From WHSM01 sp050701635 (GTDB lineage: Bacteria > Actinomycetota > Actinomycetes > Mycobacteriales > Micromonosporaceae), in the NCBI GenBank assembly GCA_050701635.1, contig JBOGDF010000233.1, forward strand, positions 1 to 9,202: DNA of 9,202 bases. Direction: 5' to 3'. A model generated the notes under the pieces. The model had not been told where the DNA came from and ran no database searches. It saw only the letters and a list, made by a program, of their open reading frames with translations. Shown here one piece after another: positions 1-9,073 of the stretch (the first letter of the stretch is position 1; each line of letters starts with the position of its first letter). A program made the position numbers and the translations under genes.

Positions 1-417
1 GGTGAACACCGGCCGTACCGCCAGCCGGCGCGCCGCCGCCGCGATCTCGGCCTGCGGCACCTCCCGCTCGGCGATCAGCCGCGCCGCCTGCTGCAGCCAG
101 CCGCCCTTCTCGGCGCGCTGCCGGCGCAGCGTACGGGCCCGGTGGGTCTGCTCGGTGATGTTCGCCAGGTGGAAGTACGTGGAGAACGCCCGCGCCAGCC
201 GGATCCCGGTCGGTACGTCCAGCCCCGCCAGCCGTTCCGCCGCGGCCGACGGGTCGGTACGCACCCCCGCCCGTACCTCCTCGACCAGGTCGAGCAGCGG
301 CTGCCCCTCCTGGCGTACCAGGGTTGCGCCGAGCAGGTCCCCGAGCCGGCGGATGTCCGCCCGCAACGCCGCGTCGTCGGTGCTCTCGGCGGATCCGGCG
401 TCAGGTTCGGGGGCCAT
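1..417 (-). CDS. ppc: Phosphoenolpyruvate carboxylase, N-terminal 139 codons (cut by window edge)
   Basis: PEP carboxylase adds bicarbonate to phosphoenolpyruvate to give oxaloacetate, a cytoplasmic anaplerotic step feeding the TCA cycle. The gene reads leftward from the ATG at 415-417 and stays open to base 1. The translation shows family-typical segments: ADIRRLGDLLGATLVRQEG at residues 20-38, then AFSTYFHLANITEQTHR at about 77-93, and it stops at LAVRPVFT. In the family the next residues are normally AHPTE, which carries a catalytic histidine, so the edge falls just before the active site. The full protein usually has about 900 residues, so only about 15% is here. The start is supported by AGGGAG (423-428 on this strand) five bases before the ATG. 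The gene lies downstream of the carboxypeptidase in the same direction but is separated from it by 155 bases and a terminator-like hairpin, so it is probably transcribed on its own. The family call is by recognition; nothing in the visible part looks broken. Confidence 0.9.
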   Translation of the reverse strand, partial: MAPEPDAGSAESTDDAALRADIRRLGDLLGATLVRQEGQPLLDLVEEVRAGVRTDPSAAAERLAGLDVPTGIRLARAFSTYFHLANITEQTHRARTLRRQRAEKGGWLQQAARLIAEREVPQAEIAAAARRLAVRPVFT

Positions 418-431
418 CAACACTCCCTGCG

Positions 432-461
432 GGTACGCGTACCAAGGACGCCTTCACGCTA
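432..461 (-). promoter_or_regulatory. Possible ppc promoter -10 plus 12-bp palindrome
   Basis: On the minus strand a TAGCGT hexamer (456-461), fitting the actinobacterial TANNNT -10 pattern, lies about 40 bases before the ppc start. Between them is the perfect palindrome GGTACGCGTACC (432-443). No convincing -35 element is visible. The same palindrome recurs next to the candidate mfd -10 at 3469-3480. The promoter call is inference from spacing and motif only. Confidence 0.25.
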
Positions 462-538
462 ATCCCGACCGGTACGTGGGGCGCGGCGATCCCACGACGA
501 GCCACGTGACGACGCCCACGATCGTGCGGCGTACCACT

Positions 539-561
539 GCCCCGCCGGATCGGGGCGGGGC
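539..561 (-). terminator. GC-rich hairpin after the carboxypeptidase gene
   Basis: A perfect 8-bp stem, GCCCCGCC (539-546) with GGCGGGGC (554-561), encloses a 7-base loop. It begins 11 bases past the stop codon of the M14 peptidase, which reads leftward. No U-tract follows, which is common for actinobacterial terminators. It would separate the peptidase transcript from ppc. Confidence 0.6.
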
Positions 562-572
562 CGTGTCGATGG

Positions 573-1601
573 CTACTCGTCGTGCGGGTTGCCGACCCCG
601 GGGCCGCGCAGCGGGATCGCGTCGGCGCGCGCCGGGTCGGCGGCGTACACGCCGCCTTCGGCGACCGCTTCCAGCGTCGCGCCCATGATGATGTACGCGG
701 TGCGTACCAGCATCCCGGCGCTCTTCTGCCCGATGCCGCCGCGCAGCTCCACCAGGACGCTGCCGGCGCCCTGCAGCCCGTACGCGTTGCGGGCGATGCC
801 GCGCGGCAGGGTGCCCGGATACTGGCTCACCTCGGCGAACCCGTAGTGGCTCAGCGTGTCGGCGATGACCACGCAGGTCTGCTTCGACAGCCGTACCGCC
901 GACTCCGGTACGCCGCTGGTGTTCGGCCAGAAGATCGACGTGGTGATCATGTCCCCGTCGTCGCTGACGTACGAGCCCTGGTGGTGGTAGTCGACCACGA
1001 AGGCGGGCCGGTAGCGCAGGAACGTACGCTGCACCGCGGCCGCCTCCGGCACCGGGTTGGCGGCCGGGTCGACCGCGGGGTCGTGCCAGCGGTTGACGTC
1101 GAAGCCGCGCCCCGGGGTGCAGAACGCGCCGGCGCAGTCCGGGTCGTAGTTCTGCCGCCAGAACCGCTCCGAGCCGTCCGGGTTCACCTTCGGGATCACC
1201 AGCAGCGTGACCTTGTCGAGGATGGCGTCCCATCCCGCGCCGCCGTTGCCGAGGCGCTGCAGCAGCTGCAGTGCGGCCTCGGTGCCGAGCGGCTCGTCGC
1301 CGTGCTGCTGCGTGATGTAGAGGACCTTGGTGGGCCCGCGACCGACCTTCGCGAGGTAGAGGTCGCGGCCTTCGTTGGAGCGCCCGACGGTCTCCAGCGA
1401 GACCCGGCCGTCGGACTGTCGCTCGATCTGCCGCAGCGCCTTGACCAGCTCGTCGTACGAGTGGAGCCGTTCCAGGCTGACGTTTTGCTGGTCCTGCAGC
1501 CAGGGACCGTTGGGTACGGTCTGCGGCCCCGCGGCCGCGCCGGTGGCGGTCACGGTGAGGAGTGCGGCGGTGGCCATCGTGGTGGCGAATGTCCGGAACA
1601 T
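573..1601 (-). CDS. Secreted M14-family zinc carboxypeptidase
   Basis: The predicted 342-residue exported metallopeptidase would remove C-terminal residues from peptides or cleave peptidoglycan-type peptides outside the membrane. Residues 1-24 form a Sec-type signal peptide (MFRTF, then an Ala/Thr/Leu-rich stretch ending GAAA). The M14 signature is in order: zinc ligands H100 and E103 in QQHGDE, VNPDG at 139-143, substrate-binding DVNRW at 168-172, the third zinc His in DYHHQG (204-209), and the probable catalytic Glu285 in VELRGG. All key residues are present, so the enzyme should be active. Cys156 and Cys161 could form a disulfide. The ATG at 1599-1601 was chosen because GGGAGG lies eight bases upstream and a signal peptide follows directly. 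The longer open frame to 1706 runs through a tandem repeat (ACWRAGVL-like) and is an artefact. The gene is divergent from the YdjM-type gene. The substrate, metallocarboxypeptidase versus gamma-D-glutamyl-peptidase, cannot be told from the sequence. Confidence 0.92.
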   Translation of the reverse strand: MFRTFATTMATAALLTVTATGAAAGPQTVPNGPWLQDQQNVSLERLHSYDELVKALRQIERQSDGRVSLETVGRSNEGRDLYLAKVGRGPTKVLYITQQHGDEPLGTEAALQLLQRLGNGGAGWDAILDKVTLLVIPKVNPDGSERFWRQNYDPDCAGAFCTPGRGFDVNRWHDPAVDPAANPVPEAAAVQRTFLRYRPAFVVDYHHQGSYVSDDGDMITTSIFWPNTSGVPESAVRLSKQTCVVIADTLSHYGFAEVSQYPGTLPRGIARNAYGLQGAGSVLVELRGGIGQKSAGMLVRTAYIIMGATLEAVAEGGVYAADPARADAIPLRGPGVGNPHDE

Positions 1602-1609
1602 GCCGCCAG

Positions 1610-1615
1610 CCTCCC
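1610..1615 (-). promoter_or_regulatory. Ribosome-binding site fixing the carboxypeptidase start
   Basis: CCTCCC on the plus strand reads GGGAGG on the minus strand, eight bases before the ATG at 1599-1601. It decides against the upstream in-frame ATG at 1706, which has no such site and would translate the 8-bp repeat. Confidence 0.75.
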
Positions 1616-1658
1616 GCGAACCGACGGGTAACGCCAGGGTCGACGAAAACCCTTCGCC

Positions 1659-1722
1659 GCCAGCACGCCAGCACGCCAGCACGCCAGCACGCCAGCACGC
1701 CAGCACGCCGGCCCGCCGGTGC
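1659..1722. repeat. 8-bp tandem repeat, unit GCCAGCAC, six perfect plus two degenerate copies
   Basis: Six exact head-to-tail copies of GCCAGCAC span 1659-1706. They are followed by two diverged units, GCCGGCCC and GCCGGTGC (1707-1722). The array starts 57 bases upstream of the carboxypeptidase ATG, in its presumed promoter region. Because 8 is not a multiple of 3, the array reads in all frames and creates spurious cysteine- and tryptophan-rich open frames on the minus strand. Copy number could change by slipped-strand replication. An effect on transcription is inference. Confidence 0.95.
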
Positions 1723-1752
1723 CCGTTACGCGCCGTTCGCGGCGGCGAGCGA

Positions 1753-1805
1753 GTAGATCTTGGTAGTTAAGTGCTCGATGCTGACACTCAACTACCAAGA
1801 TCTAC
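1753..1805. repeat. AT-rich long palindrome, 21-bp arms, 11-base loop
   Basis: The left arm (1753-1773, beginning GTAGATCTTGGTAGTT) is the reverse complement of the right arm (1785-1805) except for one position, A1769 against C1789. The loop is CTCGATGCTGA (1774-1784). In minus-strand RNA that position becomes a U-G wobble, so the stem would be continuous only when transcribed leftward. Each arm is about 40% G+C against roughly 70% around it and contains AGATCT. It sits between two divergent genes, where a terminator would not be expected. It could be a dispersed palindromic element (REP or MITE remnant), a leader structure of the carboxypeptidase mRNA, or a regulator site. No target-site duplication or transposase is visible. 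Confidence 0.95.
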
Positions 1806-1890
1806 ACAGCATCGGCGCGCCTCGATGCGCTCGGCCCGCGCGCCTCATACGGTGAGTGACCAGACGTCCACAGTGGAGGGGTATCCGCCG

Positions 1891-2706
1891 ATGGTGATGG
1901 GCCCCACCCACGCGGTGTCCGGCGCGGTGGCGTGGCTAGCCGGTGCCGGTGTGACCACGTCGTTGTTGGGCCGGCCGCAGACGCCGACCGAGCTGGCGGT
2001 CTACACGGCGGTGTGCGCCGGGTCGGCGTTGCTGCCGGATCTGGACTGCTCGGGCAAGGTGACCTCGAACCAGGGCGGCGCGACGGTGGCCCGCACCTTC
2101 GGGGTCGTCTCGCTGTTCGTCGCCGAGTGCGTGGAGAAGCTCTCACTCGGGGTGTACGCGGTGACGCGTACCCGCAAGGACGGCAAGCGGCGCAGCGGGC
2201 ACCGTACGTTCACCCATACCTGGGTGTTCGCGGCGCTGCTCGCGGTCGGCCTGACCTGGCTCGCCGGCCGGTACGGCAAGCCGGTCGTGATCGGCGCACT
2301 GTTCCTCACCGTCGGGCTCGCCGTACGCGGGCTGATGGCCGACTGGGCGCGGCGCAGCGGATGGCTGCTCACCACGCTGGTGTCGGTGTCGGCGACGTAC
2401 CTGGCGTTGCAGCTGCTCCCGGTCGGGCTGGACTATTCGCTGCTGGGTGCCGCGGTCGGGGTCGGCTGCGTGGTGCACACCGCAGGTGACATGATCACCC
2501 GCGCCGGCTGCCCGGTGCTGTGGCCGATCCCGATCGCCGGGGAAACCTGGTACGAGTTCTCGCTGCCCGACCCGGTCGCGGTGCGCGCCGGCGGAGTGGT
2601 GGAGCGGGCCGCGCTGCTGCCGCTGCTCACCCTCGGCATGCTCGCCGCCATGGTGTGGCAGGTGCCGGCGCTGCGCGACCTCGTACTCGCGCTGATGTCT
2701 TCCTGA
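1891..2706 (+). CDS. YdjM-type membrane-bound metal-dependent hydrolase (DUF457-like)
   Basis: The predicted 271-residue integral membrane protein matches the YdjM / LexA-regulated inner-membrane hydrolase family (PF04307 type). Its members carry conserved His and Asp residues thought to bind metal, but their substrate is not established. Visible family marks are THAVSGA near the N-terminus (His7), LLPDLDCSGK (47-56, with Asp50 and Asp52), GHRTFTHTW (103-111) and HTAGDMITRAGCPVLWPI (196-213). Several hydrophobic segments follow each other, at about 112-127, 131-148, 158-178, 182-196 and 240-257. GGAGGGG (1875-1881) lies nine bases before the ATG at 1891, which fixes the start; the frame is open further upstream but without a ribosome-binding site. 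The DoxX gene follows after 91 bases on the same strand with no strong terminator between, so co-transcription is possible. E. coli ydjM is SOS-induced; no LexA-box-like sequence was evident here. Confidence 0.85.
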   Translation: MVMGPTHAVSGAVAWLAGAGVTTSLLGRPQTPTELAVYTAVCAGSALLPDLDCSGKVTSNQGGATVARTFGVVSLFVAECVEKLSLGVYAVTRTRKDGKRRSGHRTFTHTWVFAALLAVGLTWLAGRYGKPVVIGALFLTVGLAVRGLMADWARRSGWLLTTLVSVSATYLALQLLPVGLDYSLLGAAVGVGCVVHTAGDMITRAGCPVLWPIPIAGETWYEFSLPDPVAVRAGGVVERAALLPLLTLGMLAAMVWQVPALRDLVLALMSS

Positions 2707-2739
2707 TCTTTTCTGAGGTGCCCCGATGAGTTTTCCGGA

Positions 2740-2774
2740 CGGGGTGGGTCTGTATAGGCAACACCCCGACAGAC
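2740..2774 (+). promoter_or_regulatory. Two interleaved inverted repeats before the DoxX-type gene
   Basis: CGGGGTG (2740-2746) is complementary to CACCCCG (2762-2768), and GTCTGT (2748-2753) is complementary to ACAGAC (2769-2774). The arms alternate in the order A-B-A'-B'. With no linker between A' and B' a true pseudoknot seems strained, so the two hairpins are more likely mutually exclusive, or the dyads are protein-binding sites. A TATAGG -10-like hexamer (2753-2758) lies inside. The block ends 11 bases before the ribosome-binding site of the DoxX gene. The function is inference and chance is possible. Confidence 0.35.
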
Positions 2775-2797
2775 TGCGTATATCCGGAGGAAACACC

Positions 2798-3223
2798 ATG
2801 AGCACCGACCAGATCGCCGCCACCGCCCCGACCGCTGCCACGCGGCGCCGCGCCCTCACCGTCACCCTCTGGGTGGCGCAGGTGCTGTTCGTGGCGCTGT
2901 TCCTGTTCGCCGCGCTCGGCAAGCTGACCAGCGACCCGAACCAGGTCGCCGGGTTCGCCAAGATCGGCGCCGGCCAGTGGCTGCGGTACGCCACCGGTGT
3001 GCTCGAGCTGGCGGGCGCGATCGGCCTGCTGATTCCCCGGCTGGCCGGCGCCGCCGCGCTGGGCCTGGTCGGCATCATGGTCGGTGCCGTGGGCTTCCAC
3101 CTGACCGTGGCACCGCCGATGGGCTTCGCGGTCATCCCCGCCATCGTCGGCACCCTGCTCGCCCTGATCGCGTACGCCCGCCGCGACGAAATCAAGGCCC
3201 TCGTGACCTCGCTACGACGCTAG
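2798..3223 (+). CDS. DoxX-family small membrane protein
   Basis: The 141-residue protein has a charged N-terminus and four predicted membrane segments, at about 20-41, 62-80, 83-104 and 110-128. Marks of the DoxX / DoxX-like group are FLFAALGKLTSDP (35-47, with the Gly-Lys pair after helix 1), RYATGVLELAGAIGLLIP (63-80, with the conserved Gly-x-x-Glu) and a late hydrophobic pair ending in a basic tail (ARRDEIKALVTSLRR). DoxX proteins are linked to thiosulfate:quinone oxidoreductase subunits and to oxidative-stress complexes, but most homologues, including this one, have no proven role. GGAGG (2786-2790) seven bases before the ATG fixes the start. The gene lies 91 bases after the YdjM-type gene and ends 14 bases before a strong terminator, so it is the last gene of its transcript. 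Family assignment is good; the function is unknown. Confidence 0.82.
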   Translation: MSTDQIAATAPTAATRRRALTVTLWVAQVLFVALFLFAALGKLTSDPNQVAGFAKIGAGQWLRYATGVLELAGAIGLLIPRLAGAAALGLVGIMVGAVGFHLTVAPPMGFAVIPAIVGTLLALIAYARRDEIKALVTSLRR

Positions 3224-3237
3224 ACACAGCATCGACC

Positions 3238-3292
3238 GTGGGACGCCTACCGGGATTCTGAGCACCCAGATTCCCGGTAGGCGTCCACTTTT
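3238..3292 (+). terminator. Strong intrinsic terminator of the DoxX-type gene
   Basis: The left arm (3238-3260) pairs with the right arm (3267-3288) over about 21 bp, with one T-T mismatch (3256 with 3271) and one bulged G (3240). The loop is AGCACC (3261-3266). TTTT (3289-3292) follows directly on the plus strand, so the direction is rightward. It starts 14 bases after the DoxX stop codon and insulates mfd from read-through. Confidence 0.9.
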
Positions 3293-3340
3293 GCGTGTTA
3301 TCCCGGCGTTTCTCCTAGGGAATCGCGGGAATTGGCGTAG

Positions 3341-3430
3341 ACCTACGACGCCGCGGCCCGCAAGCATCTGGGCAACGACTTCGACAAGATCGAGGCCGAC
3401 GTGGTCCGTCACCTGCGCGGCCTCTCGTGA
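3341..3430 (+). pseudogene. Orphan 29-codon coding tail, probable gene remnant
   Basis: This stretch translates as a 29-residue tail (TYDAAARKHL, GNDFDKIEAD, VVRHLRGLS) ending at TGA 3428-3430. Of its 29 sense codons, 27 end in G or C, and the segment is charged and amphipathic like a real C-terminal helix. It has no usable start: a TAG (3338-3340) precedes it in frame, and the only internal GTG, at codon 21, lacks a ribosome-binding site. The simplest reading is the 3' end of a gene whose body was deleted. The pattern of a helix with IEADVVxxLRGL is loosely like the end of PqqD-type peptide-binding proteins, but this is too short to assign. It lies between the DoxX terminator and the mfd promoter. 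Chance coding bias in high-GC DNA remains possible. Confidence 0.4.
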
Positions 3431-3462
3431 CGTATCCCGGTGGCGTCGTCATACCTGCTCGC

Positions 3463-3480
3463 TAGGGTGGTACGCGTACC
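3463..3480 (+). promoter_or_regulatory. Candidate mfd promoter -10 and adjacent 12-bp palindrome
   Basis: TAGGGT (3463-3468) fits the actinobacterial TANNNT -10 pattern and is followed directly by the perfect palindrome GGTACGCGTACC (3469-3480), which would overlap the transcription start. No good -35 is seen at 16-18 bases upstream. The leader to the mfd ATG would be about 80 bases. The identical palindrome stands upstream of ppc (432-443). Confidence 0.3.
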
Positions 3481-3517
3481 TTCCCCCACCCCCCGTCCTT
3501 GTGGCGTTGGGGGCAAG
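3480..3517 (+). other. Possible hairpin in the mfd leader
   Basis: CTT-CCCCCA (3480-3488) can pair with TGGGGG-C-AAG (3508-3517), giving nine pairs with one bulged C and a 19-base pyrimidine-rich loop. It would lie at the 5' end of the mfd leader, 36 bases before the start codon. The stability is modest and no regulatory partner is visible, so this is a weak call. Confidence 0.2.
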
Positions 3518-3553
3518 TTCGCGTGTGCGCCGATCGACAGGAGTGACTCCGCG

Positions 3554-7204
<3,651 letters not shown>

Positions 7205-7279
7205 CACTTCCTCACACGATCCTTACATTTCCGGAGCCCCGGCTTTGCCGGCGATGGCTATCGTCCCCAGAGACATCCG

Positions 7280-7299
7280 CCGATGCGGGGCCGCATCGG
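7280..7299. repeat. Perfect 9-bp inverted repeat upstream of the sulfatase
   Basis: CCGATGCGG (7280-7288) and CCGCATCGG (7291-7299) are exact reverse complements separated by GG. The dyad lies 15-20 bases downstream of a TATCGT hexamer (7259-7264) that could be a -10 element, and 16 bases before the ribosome-binding site. It could be an operator or an mRNA leader hairpin. The upstream in-frame ATG at 7283 falls inside it, which argues against that start. Confidence 0.55.
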
Positions 7300-7315
7300 T
7301 ATCGGCGAAGCTTGT

Positions 7316-7323
7316 GGGGGAGG
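7316..7323 (+). promoter_or_regulatory. Ribosome-binding site fixing a GTG start for the sulfatase
   Basis: GGGGGAGG lies seven bases before GTG 7331-7333. The alternative ATG at 7283 has no comparable site, and starting there would place 16 extra Gly/Pro-rich residues before the signal peptide. Confidence 0.8.
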
Positions 7324-7330
7324 CCCGCCC

Positions 7331-9073
7331 GTGTGGCGTACTCGCGTGAAAGTCCTGTTGGCAGCGGTGGCGGCGGCCGGCGTGGGGTCGGTGCTGATGG
7401 CGGTGGTGAACCCGGCGTCGGCGGAGGCCGCCCGGCCCAACGTCATCATGATCATGACCGATGACCAGACCGTGTCGACCCTGTCGGTGATGCCGAACGT
7501 ACGCCGGCTGCTCGGCGGCCACGGCACCACGTTCGACAACATGACCACGTCGTACCCGCTGTGCTGCCCGTCCCGCGCCACCTACCTGACCGGGCAGTAC
7601 GCCCACAACCACAAGGTGCTGGACAACAAGGCGCCGTACGGCGGTTACCCGAAGCTGCGCGGCCGCAACACGCTGCCGGTGTGGCTGTCGAACGCCGGCT
7701 ACGACACCGCGCACGTCGGCAAGTACCTCAACATGTACGGCAGCGAAAACCCGCGCGAAGTGCCGCCCGGCTGGCGCGAGTGGCACGGCCTGGTGGGCAG
7801 CTCCACGTACCAGATGTGGGGCTACAAGATCAACCACAACGGCAACGTGAGGTCGTACGGCACCTGGGACAGCGCGGACCCGAAGCTCTACCAGACCGAC
7901 GTGCTGCGCCGGCTCGCCGTCGACTACATCGGCCGCAAGGCGCCGTCGGACAAGCCGTACTTCCTGTCGGTGGCGCCGCTGGCACCGCACGTCGAAGTGG
8001 GCGACAAGATCCGGGACAAGTACGGCCACGCCACCCCGCGGCCGGCGCCGCGGCACAAGGGCAAGTTCGCCGACCGCGCGCTGCCCAGGCCGGCTTCGTT
8101 CAACGAACCGAACGTCGACGACAAGCCCCGCCACATCCGCGGGCTGAAGTCACTCGACGCCACGGCGATCCGTAACACGACGGTGCGGTGGCGCGCCCAG
8201 CTGGAGTCGCTGCTCGCGGTGGACGAGATGGTGGGTGCGATCGTCAACAAGGTCGCCGCGCAAGGCGAGCTCGCCAACACCACGATCATGTTCACCGCCG
8301 ACAACGGCTATCTGAGCGGGGAGCACCGGATCAAGGAGGGCAAGATCCACCCGTACGAGCCGTCGATCCGGGTGCCGATGGTGATCCGCGGCGCGGGCTT
8401 CCCGAAGGGCCGTACGATCCGCCAGTCCGTCAGCAACGTGGACTGGGCGCCGACCATCCTCGACATCGCCGGCGTGAAGCCCGGGCTCACCATGGACGGC
8501 CGGTCGATGCGCGCCGTGGTGAAGGACCCCGCCTCCGGCGACCGGCGGCAGCTGCTGCTGGAGACCGGCCCCAAGGGCGATCAACGCTGGTATTCGGCGG
8601 TACGCGGCAGCCGCTACACCTTCATCAAGCACTCCACCGGCGAAGTGGAGCTGTACGACCGCAAGTCCGATCCGCAGCAGCTGCACTCCAAGCACGCGGA
8701 CCCGGCGTACAAGGATGCCCGGGAGAGGCTCGCCAAGCGGCTCCAGCAGTTGCGCGGCTGCGCCGGACGCGCCTGCTGGGGTCTGCCCGCCGGCGCTCAG
8801 ACCGGCCCGGACTCCGAGGTCGAGCCGCCACCGGCCGGCGAGTCGCCGGATGACCCGGCCGCGTCGCCGGGCGGCGGCACCGGGGACGGCTCCGGATCTC
8901 CGGCGGCGGATGGTGCGGGCGGTGCCGAGGCGACCGCCTCGCCGGGTCCGAAGAGCGCCACGCGACTGCCGGTGACCGGTCTGGCGCTGGGTGGCCTGCT
9001 GCTGCTGGGAGGCGGCGCGACCGCGGCCGGCTTCGCACTCCGGGCGGTACGCCGCCGCCGTGTGACGCGCTGA
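7331..9073 (+). CDS. Exported type I sulfatase with LPVTG cell-wall anchor
   Basis: The 580-residue enzyme should hydrolyse sulfate esters at the cell surface. Residues 1-33 form a signal peptide (WRTRVK, a hydrophobic core, then cleavage near AEA). Metal-binding Asp44-Asp45 lie in MTDDQ. The CCPSR motif (78-82) carries Cys78, the residue that formylglycine-generating enzyme converts to the catalytic formylglycine. A second metal-site motif, ADNGYLSGEHR, begins at 323 (Asp324-Asn325). The N-terminal third resembles N-acetylglucosamine-6-sulfatase and SULF-type enzymes (LCCPSRATYLTGQYAHNH), but the substrate is not certain. Residues 484-545 are a Pro/Gly/Ser/Asp-rich linker. Then come LPVTG (546-550), a hydrophobic stretch and RRRR near the end, which is the classic sortase signal. 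The GTG start follows a strong ribosome-binding site. The last three codons and the stop lie in the first unit of a 17-bp tandem repeat. No maturase or sortase gene is in the window. Read-through from mfd is possible. Confidence 0.93.
   Translation: MWRTRVKVLLAAVAAAGVGSVLMAVVNPASAEAARPNVIMIMTDDQTVSTLSVMPNVRRLLGGHGTTFDNMTTSYPLCCPSRATYLTGQYAHNHKVLDNKAPYGGYPKLRGRNTLPVWLSNAGYDTAHVGKYLNMYGSENPREVPPGWREWHGLVGSSTYQMWGYKINHNGNVRSYGTWDSADPKLYQTDVLRRLAVDYIGRKAPSDKPYFLSVAPLAPHVEVGDKIRDKYGHATPRPAPRHKGKFADRALPRPASFNEPNVDDKPRHIRGLKSLDATAIRNTTVRWRAQLESLLAVDEMVGAIVNKVAAQGELANTTIMFTADNGYLSGEHRIKEGKIHPYEPSIRVPMVIRGAGFPKGRTIRQSVSNVDWAPTILDIAGVKPGLTMDGRSMRAVVKDPASGDRRQLLLETGPKGDQRWYSAVRGSRYTFIKHSTGEVELYDRKSDPQQLHSKHADPAYKDARERLAKRLQQLRGCAGRACWGLPAGAQTGPDSEVEPPPAGESPDDPAASPGGGTGDGSGSPAADGAGGAEATASPGPKSATRLPVTGLALGGLLLLGGGATAAGFALRAVRRRRVTR

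Noticed and set aside
454..1698. A long minus-strand frame overlapping the carboxypeptidase in another frame
   Set aside because: It is Arg/Gly/Ala-rich, begins in the tandem repeat and lacks domains. The M14 frame has a signal peptide and all catalytic residues.
1602..1706. N-terminal extension of the carboxypeptidase through the 8-bp repeat
   Set aside because: It would place a repeat peptide before a clear signal peptide, and the ribosome-binding site supports the ATG at 1601.
1804..1814. ACACAGCATCG shared with 3224-3234
   Set aside because: An 11-base match between two places in 9 kb is expected by chance. One copy abuts the palindrome and the other follows a stop codon, with no common context.
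2140..3195. Long minus-strand frame across the YdjM and DoxX genes
   Set aside because: It shows no recognisable domain, and both plus-strand genes have ribosome-binding sites, membrane segments and family motifs.
7239..7251. mfd terminator from CCGGC-TTT-GCCGG
   Set aside because: The stem is only 5 bp with no U-tract, too weak to call in this composition.
7283..7330. ATG start for the sulfatase 16 codons upstream
   Set aside because: The ATG lies inside a dyad, has no ribosome-binding site, and would bury the signal peptide behind a Gly/Pro-rich stretch. GTG 7331 has a strong site.
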